Of a DNA stretch of 64,000 nt, positions 43,626-56,400 are shown in pieces. The DNA is taken from NCBI GenBank assembly GCA_019096065.1, contig JAGUCH010000006.1, forward strand, positions 4,236,001-4,300,000. Reading direction: 5' to 3'. The position numbers and the translations under genes are program-made. The notes beneath the pieces are model-generated. The model worked only from the letters and a program-made list of their open reading frames with translations. It ran no database searches and had not been told where the DNA came from. This DNA is from Paracyclopina nana (Eukaryota; Arthropoda; Copepoda; Cyclopoida; Cyclopettidae). Numbering within the stretch: position 1 is the first letter of the stretch; the number at the start of each line of letters is the position of its first letter.

Positions 43626-46430
43626 TAGTTATCCGCTCGGAGAATCTTAATGTTTCTGTGCAAAAAAAGGAGGGAATTTCTTTCTCTCTTTTTTTCGCGG
43701 AGCATATTCAACATGGAGTCGATTTTCAACGGTCTTTGTCAGGGTCGGCATCGTGCTAGAATGCGACCCAAGTTGTCCTTGAATGCTGGTTGAACGTCCT
43801 GCTTATGGCATGGTTTTCACCTCGTCTACTTTTTAATGGCACCCCAAAATGATTTACTGGACACTTTTTCGCAAAGCAACAATGGAATTCAATCATAATG
43901 GCAGCTTCACTGATTTTTTCAAGCTTTTGGAACGACCAGCCTCGAGTCATGTGGAATTGGCACTTTCCTATCCGTACTCTAACTCATGGCCATCTCATTT
44001 TTGCCCAAGACTAAGCTTAGCAACCTATGAATTTCGTCACTTATTTCACCACGCGGGCTGGGTCATGAGGAATGTGTGTCAAGTCGTGGATTGGCTTTGA
44101 CTGGTGCTCAAGGTGACTGAAGCTTCCAGAAGAATGATGAGGATGGTGGAAGAAAGTGACTCAGCTAGCCACCACCCACCCCCTTTTGAGTCAACACACA
44201 CGTGGCTGAGGCATCATTATTGGTGAAAGTGCTTGTAAACTTTGGAGGCAATCCTTTGGCGCCAAAAGAAGCGTAGCAAAAACTCCTCGCGAGCACCACG
44301 TGGTAGCCAGTGTTTTTTTCCCTTGTTGCTTGCTGCTCCAACCTCTCAACTTTCACCAGCTGACCCAAAAAATGTAGGGCAAGTTCATCGTCCTCGGTGA
44401 GGGTCACCATGCACTGCTCAACCCTCCAGCTTAGGAACGAGGAGCCGAAGGTGAAAAATGGAAGTCCTTCAATAATGTCTGGGAGAGCAGGTGGCCACCG
44501 GGACATGTATGTGTAGTTAGGGTCTCATTGTGATGCCTTAAGCAGCTACACAGCAAGAAAATTGCACATTATCAAGATGCAAAGCGAGATTAGTCTGTTG
44601 CCAGGAGCTTTGGCACCAGCTGCCACTTTTTTGCGGTTCAAGTCAATTTTCCCATTTGAAAGTGCGCAGCAGCCAAAGCAGCAGCAGTAGCAGCAGAGAC
44701 ACATGCACGCACGGGGATGATAAAACGCGGGTCAAGGACGAACAGACATTGCTCTCAAGAGAGATAAATGATCATTTTGCTGGCCAGAAGCTTTTGTTGC
44801 CATCCACGATCATCATTTTGCGGTTGTTCCTCTTGTCCTCGCACCTGGAGAGCCTAAGGACTTTGGCACATAAAAGGCAATCATTGGTTTACATTTTGGG
44901 GCTAGAGCGCGATAAGTCGATAACTGTTTGGTCAACCCTAGCACTCCGAGCGCATCTGGTTTGGCTTCGCGAAAACGTAAACAAAACAAAGCAAAACAAA
45001 ACACTGTGGAAGAAACGACGCAATTGCTCGTGAGTAGTTCTGCGCTTATTATTGGTTGAATTTTGATACTATTTCTGTGAAAATGAATGAGGGTGCAAAT
45101 TTTAGTGCTGCAGCCTTGGTAATTCAATGAATTGTAAAACTTTTTGCTGCTGCTCCGAGGCATTTCGGAAATTATCCCTGCAGTAGCTTTATTTGAGTGA
45201 CAGTTTTATCGTTAGTTAGCTTCCATTTCCCATTTCCAATCACCGTTTCTGTTTCTTCTTCGTGATCAGGGCTTGCTTCCCATACATTAAAGAAAAAAGA
45301 GAGCTTCACTATGGAGTGCTAATTATGGTCAAAAAACCGAAAGCTTACCTTTTTTACCGAAAACCAACAAAGTAGCTATTCTCAAATATTTTCCAGATCA
45401 TGAGATGATGACTATATACTCTTAGTATTGGATATTGGGAAAAAGTTGGTTTTCCCTCCTGTATAGCTAAGGTTTCCTATCATTCTCAATGCTGGCTACA
45501 AACTTTTCATCTAATCAGTGATGATATGGAAGAAGTCCATGATTCCCAGCTGATGTCTGAGAAGACTATATTTATAGCCGCCACCGGTTGCTCCTGCAAT
45601 CCAGCCTAGCAACCGACATTCTAGAGCACCAGACCGACCTCAAGTTCAAGCAGGGAGAAATTGGGTCAACGCTGCTTCCATAGTAGACGGTTTGGCCGTT
45701 TTTTCTCTCTGGCTAATGGACTTGAAAACTACGCTTCGATTTTCGGACCCCCCTTGCTTCTTCCTCCATGCCGCTCTGTTGTGGAGCTAGAAAAGCAACA
45801 AGTTTGTCCGGACTCGATTGCAGATGCAATTTTTAATCCCTCAGCAGCAGCAGCAACAGATGTGAGTAGAACAAATATCAACAATAGATAGGGATCAAAA
45901 AATGATATGCCACTATATAGAAAAACAGAAGGAAGTCAAGAACAGCCATATGATGCTATCTAAATCTCGTTTCCCTAGGGTTACTTTATAGAGAACATCT
46001 ACTATTTTTTCGGGGAGATAAGGAGCATCCAGTTGGCAACTGAGGAAGTCTGGTGGTGCACATGCAACTAATCTTTCTCCATTTCTGCGTCACAGCATGA
46101 ATTGAACAAGTATATAGCGTACTAGCTGCGGCCATAACTGTGAAGAAGAAGTTGCTCCTCGTGACCTAAAGACTCCATAAAATGTCGGCCGCCTCTATAA
46201 TCATGGTGCAACACCAACTCCGAGAGGAGAAGAACATACTTGACCCAAAAAAGTCAATCCCGGACCTGCCTGGCTGCCAACCAGGTTTCTTGTTGCTACG
46301 ACGCAATTCTGGGTGAAAGTTGGACACACACACACACACACCCTACATCGTGATTTTGAGCGGGAAAAAAACCCAAAGAAGAGATCCGCTTAGCAGGTGC
46401 TTTTTTCCACGGATTTAGATCACGCATGCA
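43626..46430. other. Intergenic; no convincing gene
   Basis: An open frame on the minus strand at 44165-44506 (113 codons) and a short frame at 45661-45891 are noted but not called. CAG/GCA-type trinucleotide runs occur near 44665-44697 and 45843-45860, and (CA)n at about 46325-46341. Confidence 0.35.
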
Positions 46431-46498
46431 GCAATATATAAAGGTGCAGTCTAGACTGCTCGCAAGAAAACTGGGTTGCCTGTGGCCTGATTTTTCAG
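46431..46498 (+). promoter_or_regulatory. Possible TATA promoter and short first exon
   Basis: TATATAAAG at about 46435-46443 is followed 55 bases later by TTTTTCAG|GTAAGTAA. The GTAAGT at 46499 is a strong donor, so a short non-coding first exon starting near 46467 is possible. The same site could instead be read as an acceptor (TTTTTCAG). No matching coding exon was found downstream. Confidence 0.25.
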
Positions 46499-49400
46499 GT
46501 AAGTAATAAAGCCCCTAATTTCCCTAATTTTGCTCTATGCAAATTGCCTTTTGTGCCTAATTAGTCGAGGAGTGCATCCTGTCGTAAATTTGCTACTGCT
46601 ATTTTACAATTCTCATCAGCTTGCTTTTGTTTCTTCACAAATGTGTGTGTGTGTGTCACTTTGTGACAGAATGACAGATTTTTTCACTAATTGGTTTTTT
46701 CTCTCAAATCATCAGCTGCTCATTGAGCTCTGTTCTAAATCCAAGCCCACATTATAATTGGCAACTGCAATTTTCATTGCAATCTGGGGGGAAATGATGA
46801 CCCAGTTTGGATTTTCCTTGTTGCTTTTTATTGCAAATGTTTCAAAATAGCTACAGCCTGAGTTTTTTGAATTTTTCGTTGTAGTGCGTTCAATTTTCCC
46901 ATTATCGCGTATAAATGACCATTGGTAATAATCCTGGGGCAAGAAAGACTCAAGTGGCATGATTGAGAGTACAACGAGAGGCAAAATTATCTGGACACTC
47001 GTGAAACTGTCCATTTCGGGTCATCATTTTGAATGGCCTTCCAGATGATAATACAATATTTAAAAGACCTAGAAAATGCCCCTCAGCCAGCTTATTTTAC
47101 GACGCAGAGCTGTAATCTCGCCAGATCAACAACCTGATGCGGGATAGTTTTTGCCAATTTTGGGCCTCATTCAGGCGCAAAAATCGATTAAACCATATAT
47201 AGCAAAAAATTACTGGACTGTACTGCAGTCGCAGAAGTAGGGCTAAATCATCATTAGCGGTCATTCCGGACCTAACAGGATTTTAAATTCCTTACAACTG
47301 CAGTACATTTCACTTGAAGAGCTTTAAAAGCATGGAACTGAAATGAGATTATTCTGTCAAGCTCAGCCATGGTACTTGTACATAAATAATGGCAAGTTGA
47401 GTAGCTTTTTTATTCATGATTCAGCCATTTATCTGTTGGTTTATGTTCAGTGATGCCTCATATGATAAGAGTGGGCCATTTTTGGGGTGGCATATTTGGG
47501 TAGAAAATGTCCCCTGCTGAGTACTGCTCTGGATTCCTAAATGTATTCTCCAGAAGAAAAAAAACCACATTTTCACCTCAAAAAGATGCCAACGCGTGCC
47601 TCACGATCTTGGTTGGTGGTTTTTTTCCAGATTGATTAGTACAGCTTCATTTTGACTCGTTTTCGTCCCCTGCTCACCAGATGACTCTGAAGGCTCAAAG
47701 CTCGCATTTTTTGGCACGTGGATGATGATGATGATGGCACTGAACACCTGCGATAAATTTTGAGCATTATGGATTTGTACTCCTCGCAATTTTTACTTTT
47801 AACTACCTTAAAACAGATGGCATTCGTGCGCGCACAACTTACAGATCAAGGATACTTTTGGTATTTGGATTGCACTTGGAGGGTTGGACAAAGGAAAACG
47901 ATGGTCCCAAAATGCTTTACAGCATAAAGGATGGCTCATTTTATTGCCCTTTTCGCAGGTTTTTCCACGCTGTGTGCTCCTTGTTATAAGATGGATTTGT
48001 CTGGGCAATAAAAAGAGCTTGTTTACCACCACCATTGCTCTCTGTAAGGGTGAGTATACACCACTGCTACATCCACGCTATCAGTGTTATGTGTTTCCTG
48101 TTTCGCAGCTAGGGGGACTTTTTGCATAGCCTGTCAGTTGGAAAAGGTGTAATGAACTTTTTACTGCTCCAATGGGAGTTTTTCCCGTCTCTCTCAGTAA
48201 TCAGCTGATTCATGGCAAAAAATTAATAATACGACTTCACGCCCCCATTTAAAAAACACTAGATCAATACCTTCATGAGCAAATTATAAATTATGTGAGG
48301 CGTTGATATCTCCCTATCAATCGAAACCCAAACATGCTGGCTGTCCTTCATTCATAAGTTTCGAGTTATGTTGCTTCAGAAAAATGGACCATAACAAATT
48401 GCAGACGACATCCAGCATCCTGTAAATGCTGCTAGATTTTTTTCCCAATCCGAGACCAATGACCGCCGCAGAAAGCTGAAAAACGAACGGCCGTGACTTT
48501 GGAGGACAACGACCCGAAGAGCAAAAAAATAAACCATTTGTTGGCGCCATTTTTGCTCAGGCAGGATATGGTATCTCACCTGCCTGCCCACAAAGTTCTT
48601 TTTTTCCAGCTATAGTACATATTGTAGAATCCCCGCGGCAACTACAATTTACAACTTGGATGCACATGGAGGCAAAACGATCACAGTGAGAGGGCAGCGA
48701 ATCAAAAGCTACGTCATCTGTTAATAGAAGCTGTTTAGCTTGTACATAGCAAACCATTTGAGGAGAAGCCTTTCAAAGCTTATTAGGGCCTTTTTATCTG
48801 ACTGAAGGTCCAGTGTGGATTTTGGGTCAGATAAATGTTGTCATCATTTGTAAAGTTGTTCTGCTACGACAGCCGTCGAGACTTGACACATTTGCCACCA
48901 GATCCAATTATAGAGCAAATACTGCAATTAAGGCTGCGGCTTTATTTGGCTTCCAATACGCTTACCATTCAAACAGAAGAAACGTTTGACTTATGGACGG
49001 TTCTTCCCCTGCGCAATTTAAGGTAAATTAAAACCATAAAACAAATACACTAGAGCAATCAAACATGATGGGAACGGTGAAATTGATAGCCAAATATCCA
49101 TGAAAACCTGGCCCTTTTTGAGCTACTAAATTCGTGAAAGCAAACAAGGAAAGCAGTTTGGCCAACTATGGAAAAATAGCGGCCGCATTTCAATATTGAT
49201 TGGCGCAAAAAAGCCTCTCATTCATCAATTCCTTCTAGACAGGCGCAAGTGTTATGGCTATTATTTTCTCCGCCGTTTTTAAGCGTTTTCCAGACTGGCA
49301 GTCATTTTTCTTCCTGGTAGACTCGTAAAGTCAAAGAAACGAAGGACTCGTGCCCTTCACAATACAAGAGTTTACTCCTGAGGAGAAGAATCTGCGAGAA

Positions 49401-52400
49401 GTGCGCAAAAAAACGCTCCTCTCAAGTTTCAGTGAAAACTCGAGCCATGTCTCTTTTTTCACTTCGCAGCTTCCTTGAGCTATGGTTGACAGTAATGGAG
49501 CTCTTCTTCCACATCAGGTCAGCTCAACTGCAAGTGGCCTGTAAGAAAACAGATATGGCATCCTGGGACTGCAACAACAATGCATGGTACAAGATTCTCG
49601 TAATTGGATCCTACGGATGCCAAAATATTCTAAGTAATCCATGTCCTGTTGTGTGGTCTGTGTCAAGTCATTCAAAGATGTCGCCAGAGATTCGGGGGCG
49701 AAAAAAAAAACGACGACAAGATGACGATGCAAGTCTTAACAAAATCGTTAAATCGAAACTAATGGTAGATCAGTCACTAGTCGTTCCCTTAAAAAAAGGA
49801 CCAATTAGCTATGCATCATTTTTCATGGCTATTTTTTCGGCTGAAAAATGTGAACAGATTGGATGATCGATGGACTTTGACGCCATCTGGTGCCCCAATT
49901 AGTTTATTGATGATGGTAAACAAAAACGAGGCTTTTCAGGCTTTTCGGGGAGGGGCTCCATTTGGCAAGCATGCAAAAAATGCGCGCAAATAGTCATCCA
50001 TCACATTTACTGTAAATGCCAAAAGGGCTTTATTTTTTCCATTTTCATGAGAACGAGGAAAATGGTGCGAAAAATAAGGCACAGAGAAATGTTGCTGTTA
50101 CTGCGTGGCCCGCAAATGTGAAGCATATTGTATTTATACTGACATGTCATGACTTGAAAGCAGCACATTTGACTTGACACGTGTTTTGCCTGTTTTTAAA
50201 TGAGATAGCTATCAGAAATCAGATCAAGTTGAGGCCGCATAAAAAAACGAGTTGATGCATGTTTTGTGTATAAAAGACGAGCTTTCTTCTTTTGTCAAGC
50301 TAAAATGCTTAAAGCGGCAGGCTTTTTAAATAGGAGCCCAAACAGCTGTGAAATTGGCACAAAAACAGTATCATGTATATGCTGTAATTCACTTTCACGT
50401 GGAACAAGTACAGAAAAAATAATGCTTTTTGGCGGCCATCTGTTTTCTGGATCTTTTTGAATAATGAGTTTGCCTAAATAGCCAGCTTCGGAAATGAGTT
50501 CATTCGCCTTTTCTGCATTTCCCATGATCGTTAACAATTCCATCCATGCAGAGTTGAGTGACTCCTTGAATGATATTGAAATAAGGGAGACAGCTGCTAA
50601 AAAACCTCCATAATTTAGTCGGAAGAAGAGGTCGTCAACCCCGATTTTTAGCTTGTTTCTAAATGATCAAAACGCGATCACCAACGCAGCAGAATTTGGC
50701 ACCAGAAAAGAACGCTACTGACTCAGTTGTTCCCTCTGGCAACCATTCCGTTTTTTAGTGCAGCACTGTGGGATAATTGGCGCCCTCAAAACCTCCCAAT
50801 TTGATTGCAAATTGGTCACTTTTGCGAGAATAAAAGTAGGCTCAATTCCTAGAATTAGGGTGTTAGCAGGCGCCAAGCCAAGGGTGAATTTGCTGAGTTT
50901 CACACAGTGCCACTTGATAAACGAGGATGACGACGATCTGCCCCAGTCCAATTTTCCATCAAACGCAAACCAAACTTGATTTCGAGCCTGTCATTTGAGA
51001 ATATCGATGGATTTGCAGCTACAACATAATAATCATCCACGGGAAGGCCAGACGTTTATAGGCCATAAAAAATGATGGAATTGTAGGACACAATAAGCCA
51101 ACCGCTAGTTAAATTCATCTCGCGAATCGTACTACAACAAAAGTGCATCATTTGGAAACAATCATTTATCACACAGGTGAGGAAGAAGTTCACATAAACC
51201 ATGAAATTCGCAGAATTTATGAATGCTAGATGTGTGTGGGCAGAGGCTTGAAATTGTGCGATATGTATAAATAATATGGCAAATCATCCTTGAACTCTGT
51301 TTCGGCCGACATCATTAATATTTAAAGATTTCGCAGAGATTCTAATACTTATTTAATCAGGGGCTGGTTGAATTAAGTCATGTCATGTTGCCATGTCTAA
51401 CTGTGAAAATGTGTGACTGGCAAAGGAGCAGCAGCTGCTAAAAAACGCATGAGAAATGTATTCACCAATAGTCTGCCAAAAGCGATGATCAGGATCATTT
51501 GGAGGGGGGATGGAGCAGTGACTTTTTAGCAATCTTGATGATGGATTGTCTTGCTCTTGCAGTTTGGACTATACACACAATTTGGTGACCAGTGCAAGCA
51601 AGCCAGAGATAGTTTGAAAATTCCATTGTTTGCACAGAGTGGCGCCCAGGCTCGAAAAAGTCCAATTAGGCAAAATGTACCATAAATTGCTAATATTTCT
51701 CTACACAGTTATTAGCACCACCGAATGATATGAAATTATTGAAAATTACCCAGGGTAGTGAGTGAGTGTGCATCATTATCATTTGGGTATGAGGAGAATT
51801 ATCAGCATATACAGAAGCTGAGAGGGCAAATGAGGTTGTTGATCCCAATCTTGTGACAATACAGTTTCAGAAACACAATTCATTTTCGTCATTCTTCCAT
51901 GCATTCCTCGCCAGTGAAAAAGAGGGGGTGGATTTCCAAAGTAAAGGCTATCCGCGGCGGAGAATTCGATGCGCAACTACTTAGAAAGCAATACATTTAG
52001 CAGTACACGGTGAGATACTGCTAAAGCAGGCTTTGCCAAAAGTAATGCCTCAACTTGACGTTAGGATGATCAAAGCCTTTTCCTGATCAAAAGGCCAAGA
52101 GATTGATTGAAGGCCTGGCTTTCCCCTTCTTTATCCTGCCTATAGATGGCATAAATTGCGATTATGCCATACATCAGAATTTTCATGTTGAAAGGAAGGT
52201 CACAAGTGCAGTAGCAGATTGAGAGTTTTCCATTCAATTGACACAGGGCATGCAAGAATTTGGCACAGCAGCAGCAATATGTCCCATTTCACGCTAAAAC
52301 ACATTCGTTTAGCAACAAGCTTTATAGAACGCGATGCAGAGCAGTATCAACGGATTCACATACATTATATAATATAAATAATATAATATAAAATAATAAT

Positions 52401-53202
52401 ATAATATAAAATATATATAATATTCAATATAAAGCTGTGCATACCATATGATATATGCGACGAAACGTCATTTTTTGAAAAGGATTGACGCGAGCGCTTT
52501 ACCACAAAAAGCATGAACATGCCTTGTGACGTCAAAGTAGCAGAGCTTTTGATCTCTTGATTATAGGTTAGGAACAGCGTGCAACATACAGGAAATAAAC
52601 GAACAGCTTGCAATTTTGCCAACACTTTTTTCTGATTTCTGCTAAAGCACATTCATCTAGAGATCTCGAGCTGCTGCTGTTGGGCAAAAAACACCTCAGA
52701 CAACTCTCAAGTTTCACAAAACATGGGACATGTTTCCTCTCCTTTTTTCCCGTCGAAGATCTGTTTTCTCAGTCCTTGAGTTGGAGCCTGCAAAACGAAA
52801 ACTTCAGTGGGTTAGTAAGAAAAGCCACGCTGCTCTGCCACAACAACAAACACACGAGAGCGTGTATATATATAGCTTTCGCGGATTAACAATGACTTCC
52901 TAAGACGGGTCAATGTCCAGCAAGGTATTCTTCTCTTTTCCCCCTTATGGGGAATTTGCGTTGCTGTTGTATTACGCCTGTCCATCAGGTATTTAGCGTC
53001 TAGTTTGTAAATTCTTCCAGGTCGATGGCCCCTCAGCCAAAACGTTTCGCCAAAAACATCTGTGAGTGACTAAATACTTCCAATATACCTACATGTATGG
53101 CAAATTGACACAACAGTCAAGCACCTCATTTTCCTGCCAATGAAAAAGAACCAATATAATAGAAGGAGGGTATCGATCAAGCCGAACTTGCGATGTACTC
53201 AT
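46499..53202. other. Gene-poor AT-rich interval
   Basis: No supportable gene. Noted: a (TG)n run near 46642, (ATG)n near 47723, and an almost pure AT stretch at about 52362-52432 built from ATAAT/ATATA units. A 63-codon frame at 48835-49021 ends at a GTAAAT donor and is preceded by AG, so it could be an isolated exon, but it has no recognised domain. Confidence 0.35.
52362..52432. repeat. AT-only low-complexity tract
   Basis: About 70 bases of almost pure A/T made of repeated ATAATATA-type units. Confidence 0.8.
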
Positions 53203-53415
53203 TAGGCCGTTCTCATATTGCCGGAAAAAGCTAAGCTAAGGTGAAAATAGCTAAGCTAAGGTAAAAATAGCTAAGCAAACGCTCAACATTTCAAGCAAAG
53301 TAGCTGCTTTTTGTGAATGTTGAGCGAAATAACCGGTTTTCGTTGCATAATTTTTACCTTAGCTTAGCTAATTTTACCTTAGCTTAGCTTTTTCCGGCAA
53401 TATGAGAACGGCCTA
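53203..53415. mobile_element. MITE family D (about 211 bp), full-length hairpin
   Basis: The ends GGCCGTTCTCATATTGCCGG and inverse are perfect for more than 35 bases, with TA on each side (53203-53204, 53414-53415). Each arm contains the direct repeat AGCTAAGCTAAGGTAAAAAT twice. Further in, CGCTCAACATT is paired by AATGTTGAGCG. The whole element is one long stem with a loop of some 20 bases. Non-coding. Confidence 0.9.
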
Positions 53416-56400
53416 TTTCCCATATTTTGAGGCCATTAACCTTTCCAATTTTTTCAAATGGTTGAACTGCTACAGGATATGCTGTCTGCTCCCTTTTTTC
53501 ACAATAAAAAACCCTTCCCCTTAAAATATGGTCGTTATCCTACAAGGTAAAATATAGTGACAAACGGTGTTGGCTTTTGAAAGCAGTTGTGAGCATCTGT
53601 TTCAGTTCATTTGAGTCTTCTCCCATTATCAAGCATTCAAAGCAAAGGTGAAGAGTCTCTTTGAAGCTCTCGTTTTTTTCGGGAGCATTGACCGCTATTT
53701 TATGCTCTTCTCGTTATATGGGGTGACAACAGTACATAATAATGGTGGGAGTCCCTCGTGTAGCTCCTGGCTTTCTCCCCCTTGTAGTACTTAGTTCAAG
53801 CTTTTTTTCCCTTTCTGACTTCTAGCGCTCAACGCTCTGCTTCCATCTGGTCACGAAAAGAAGAAGACGCAAATTGGTTGAGGGGAATGAACTTTGGATC
53901 TATTGCACTTCCAAGCTTATAGACACGCCCCTCTCTTCCTTATAATGTGGTGCAAAAATAACAGGAGAAACAGCGTAAGAAAAATGAGAAGGAGTTCTAC
54001 TACCACCTGCTCTTAATTCTACGTTTGTATATGCCTAAAGTAACAGCAAGATTACGTTACAAAGAATAATCACACATACTAGAATTAGCCACTGGCAGAT
54101 GTAACACAAATTTGGGCAATTTTCAAAATCTATTCAAAGGCTTTTTAATGCAAAAACACTGCGAGTATAGTAAGAAAATGGACAGATGAGTCAGTCAGTG
54201 ACCTTTGGCTTTGCCACTTGAATGGGCAATAAAAATTCCTTAATTTTTATCACTAATGCAAATCTGTCTCATGAGTAGCAGCAGCATAGCAAAGCATGGG
54301 TCCAAACAAATGCAGATAGGCCATTGGCAAAAGTCTCCATGGCCAGTGCAGCTTTGAGAGACTTTTTTGCAATCAATGGCCATAAAATCGGCATTTCTCA
54401 CAGTCTCCCAAGTCGGTCTTACCAATTAGCTAATTTATGTCTCTGCGCTCCACCCCCTTCATCTGTGATCCCAATTCTCTTGATGCAACTGGAACGCCGT
54501 TACAGTAAGCAAAAAAAGATTTGTGATCCAAATTAAATGAGAGAGCTACTATTTGAAAAATGGCCTCTTTTCACAGATGACTTGCGCCATAACAGATGAC
54601 AGGAGCAACCACAAAGTCAATGCCCGCCCGCGCGCCTCCCTTTTTTCCCAAGGGTGCAGTGAAATACTACAACTTTTTACTCTTGCTGCTACAAAATGGA
54701 CTTAAGAGCAGGATATAATTTTTGCATTTAAAAAGGCTCCTCTTTTCACAACTGTGCTGCAGTGCACTTTTCTTTTGGAGGCCAAGAGACAAGTTGTCAG
54801 AGGCAGAACAGCTGAGATGACGACAAGTCACATGCACAGAGGGATTGGATTAATTGAAAAGCACCCAGCTTTGATTGGCTGGGAAATGCATTTCAGTATT
54901 TTGTTACATCATCCATAGCACACTTAAAAGAGTCTTTTATAGAGGGCCATTTACGTAAGTTTAGCAGGCTAGGGTACATTCGCTTTGGGTCAACAACAGT
55001 GCAAAAATGTCACGCGTGGCAAAAAAGCTCGTGACACTAGCTACGACATGGGTCTGGTCATCTACTCCACCTAATAGTAGTAGTACTACAGCAAGTTGAG
55101 CGTATGAATGTCAATGAGAAAAGTCATTTTTAGCCTCCATTAGCATTCATAGGACGAATGAAAGAGTAACTGCACTCGCACACTTGCCAAGAAGACCGAG
55201 GAGAAAAAAACTGCAAGATAGGGCCAAAGTCAACTGCATACTTGAAACGGAATCTGCCATTTCGGTGTAGGCCCTGTAATTGTAAAATTGTAAGGAGCTA
55301 TGCAGAACTCACCATTTTTGCGTTTATGGTTCAAATTCAGTCCCTCCAGTTGGCAATGGCTACATGGGCTCAAACCAAAAATCATTGCATTGCGTTCCTC
55401 AAATACAAGTGCAACTTGCTAAAATCACGTATAATGAATAAATTCTCAAATAGTTCGAAAGACTGAAAGTAGTATTTTAAGCTTCAGAGATAAAAGTGCA
55501 CTTATGCATTGTCGTCACTCATTTTTCTCCTCCCTTTCTCTATGATTTATGCAACAGTTATTTTTATTAAGTTCATATAGACCTTTTTTAAGAATACATT
55601 TGTTTTAATTCCCTTTTCTCCCTGACTTGCTTTAGATACACCCTTAGTGATGTGCGTCATGTTCTTTTTTTGTGAGCCACTATTCGTGGCATAATGCACA
55701 TTTTGCAGCACTTTCAGCGCAAACGTGCACTTGCAAGCAAACTTGAATTGCAGTCGCACTATTGCAAAGATTCAACTTCTACAGCTTTTAAAAAAGAAGC
55801 AAGAACGACTTCCTTTGGTTAGCTAGTCTTTAAAAAAATTAGCGCATTGCTTTTTGTTCCTTCTGTGTGGCCTTGAAACCTAGCATTCAAAATTGTCATC
55901 ATTTGAATAAATTCACGCAAAATACACATTTCCCGCGCTCGATCCCTCTTCTGGAATAAAAAACACCCGAAGCCATGGTAATGAACAGTTGTGTGTGTAA
56001 AACATGAATGACAGCATAGCAGAATTTACAGCTAACTGCAATTCTTCACCCTGAATGGTCATTAGATTGACCGTGCCAAGCCTTGATCTTGAACGCAATA
56101 ATTTGATGATTTTTATGCATGATGACATCAGTTTACTGCTAATTGAACAATAAAGCTCAGCCAAACACGATTGACTCATTTAGGGGCTCCTAATTACAAT
56201 CATGCCAGAAAGTGGGCGTCAACTGAGGGCTGCTACTCATTTCAAACAACATCATTTTAATAATATTTTGGCTTCCTAGAGAGACCCTAATATGGCTAAA
56301 CTTTTGGATGACTGGCAGTACCTTTGAGTATTAGTATTTTTAGCTTAGGTTGTTTTTTTAATTTCAGTCGTAATATCCGCTAATTTCAGAGTCATTTTGT

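Noticed and set aside
44165..44506. 113-codon minus-strand frame
   Set aside because: Protein-like in parts, but no domain and no flanking exon in phase; left uncalled.
44660..44700. CAG/GCA trinucleotide run as a possible coding poly-Gln tract
   Set aside because: Short, interrupted and not in a supported frame; treated as simple repeat.
48835..49021. 63-codon frame from an ATG, ending at a GTAAAT donor
   Set aside because: Plausible single exon, but no partner exon in phase and no recognisable family.
49432..49866. 144-codon frame with a Lys/Arg run
   Set aside because: Starts at GTG, has no domain, and no splice acceptor or orthology could be argued.
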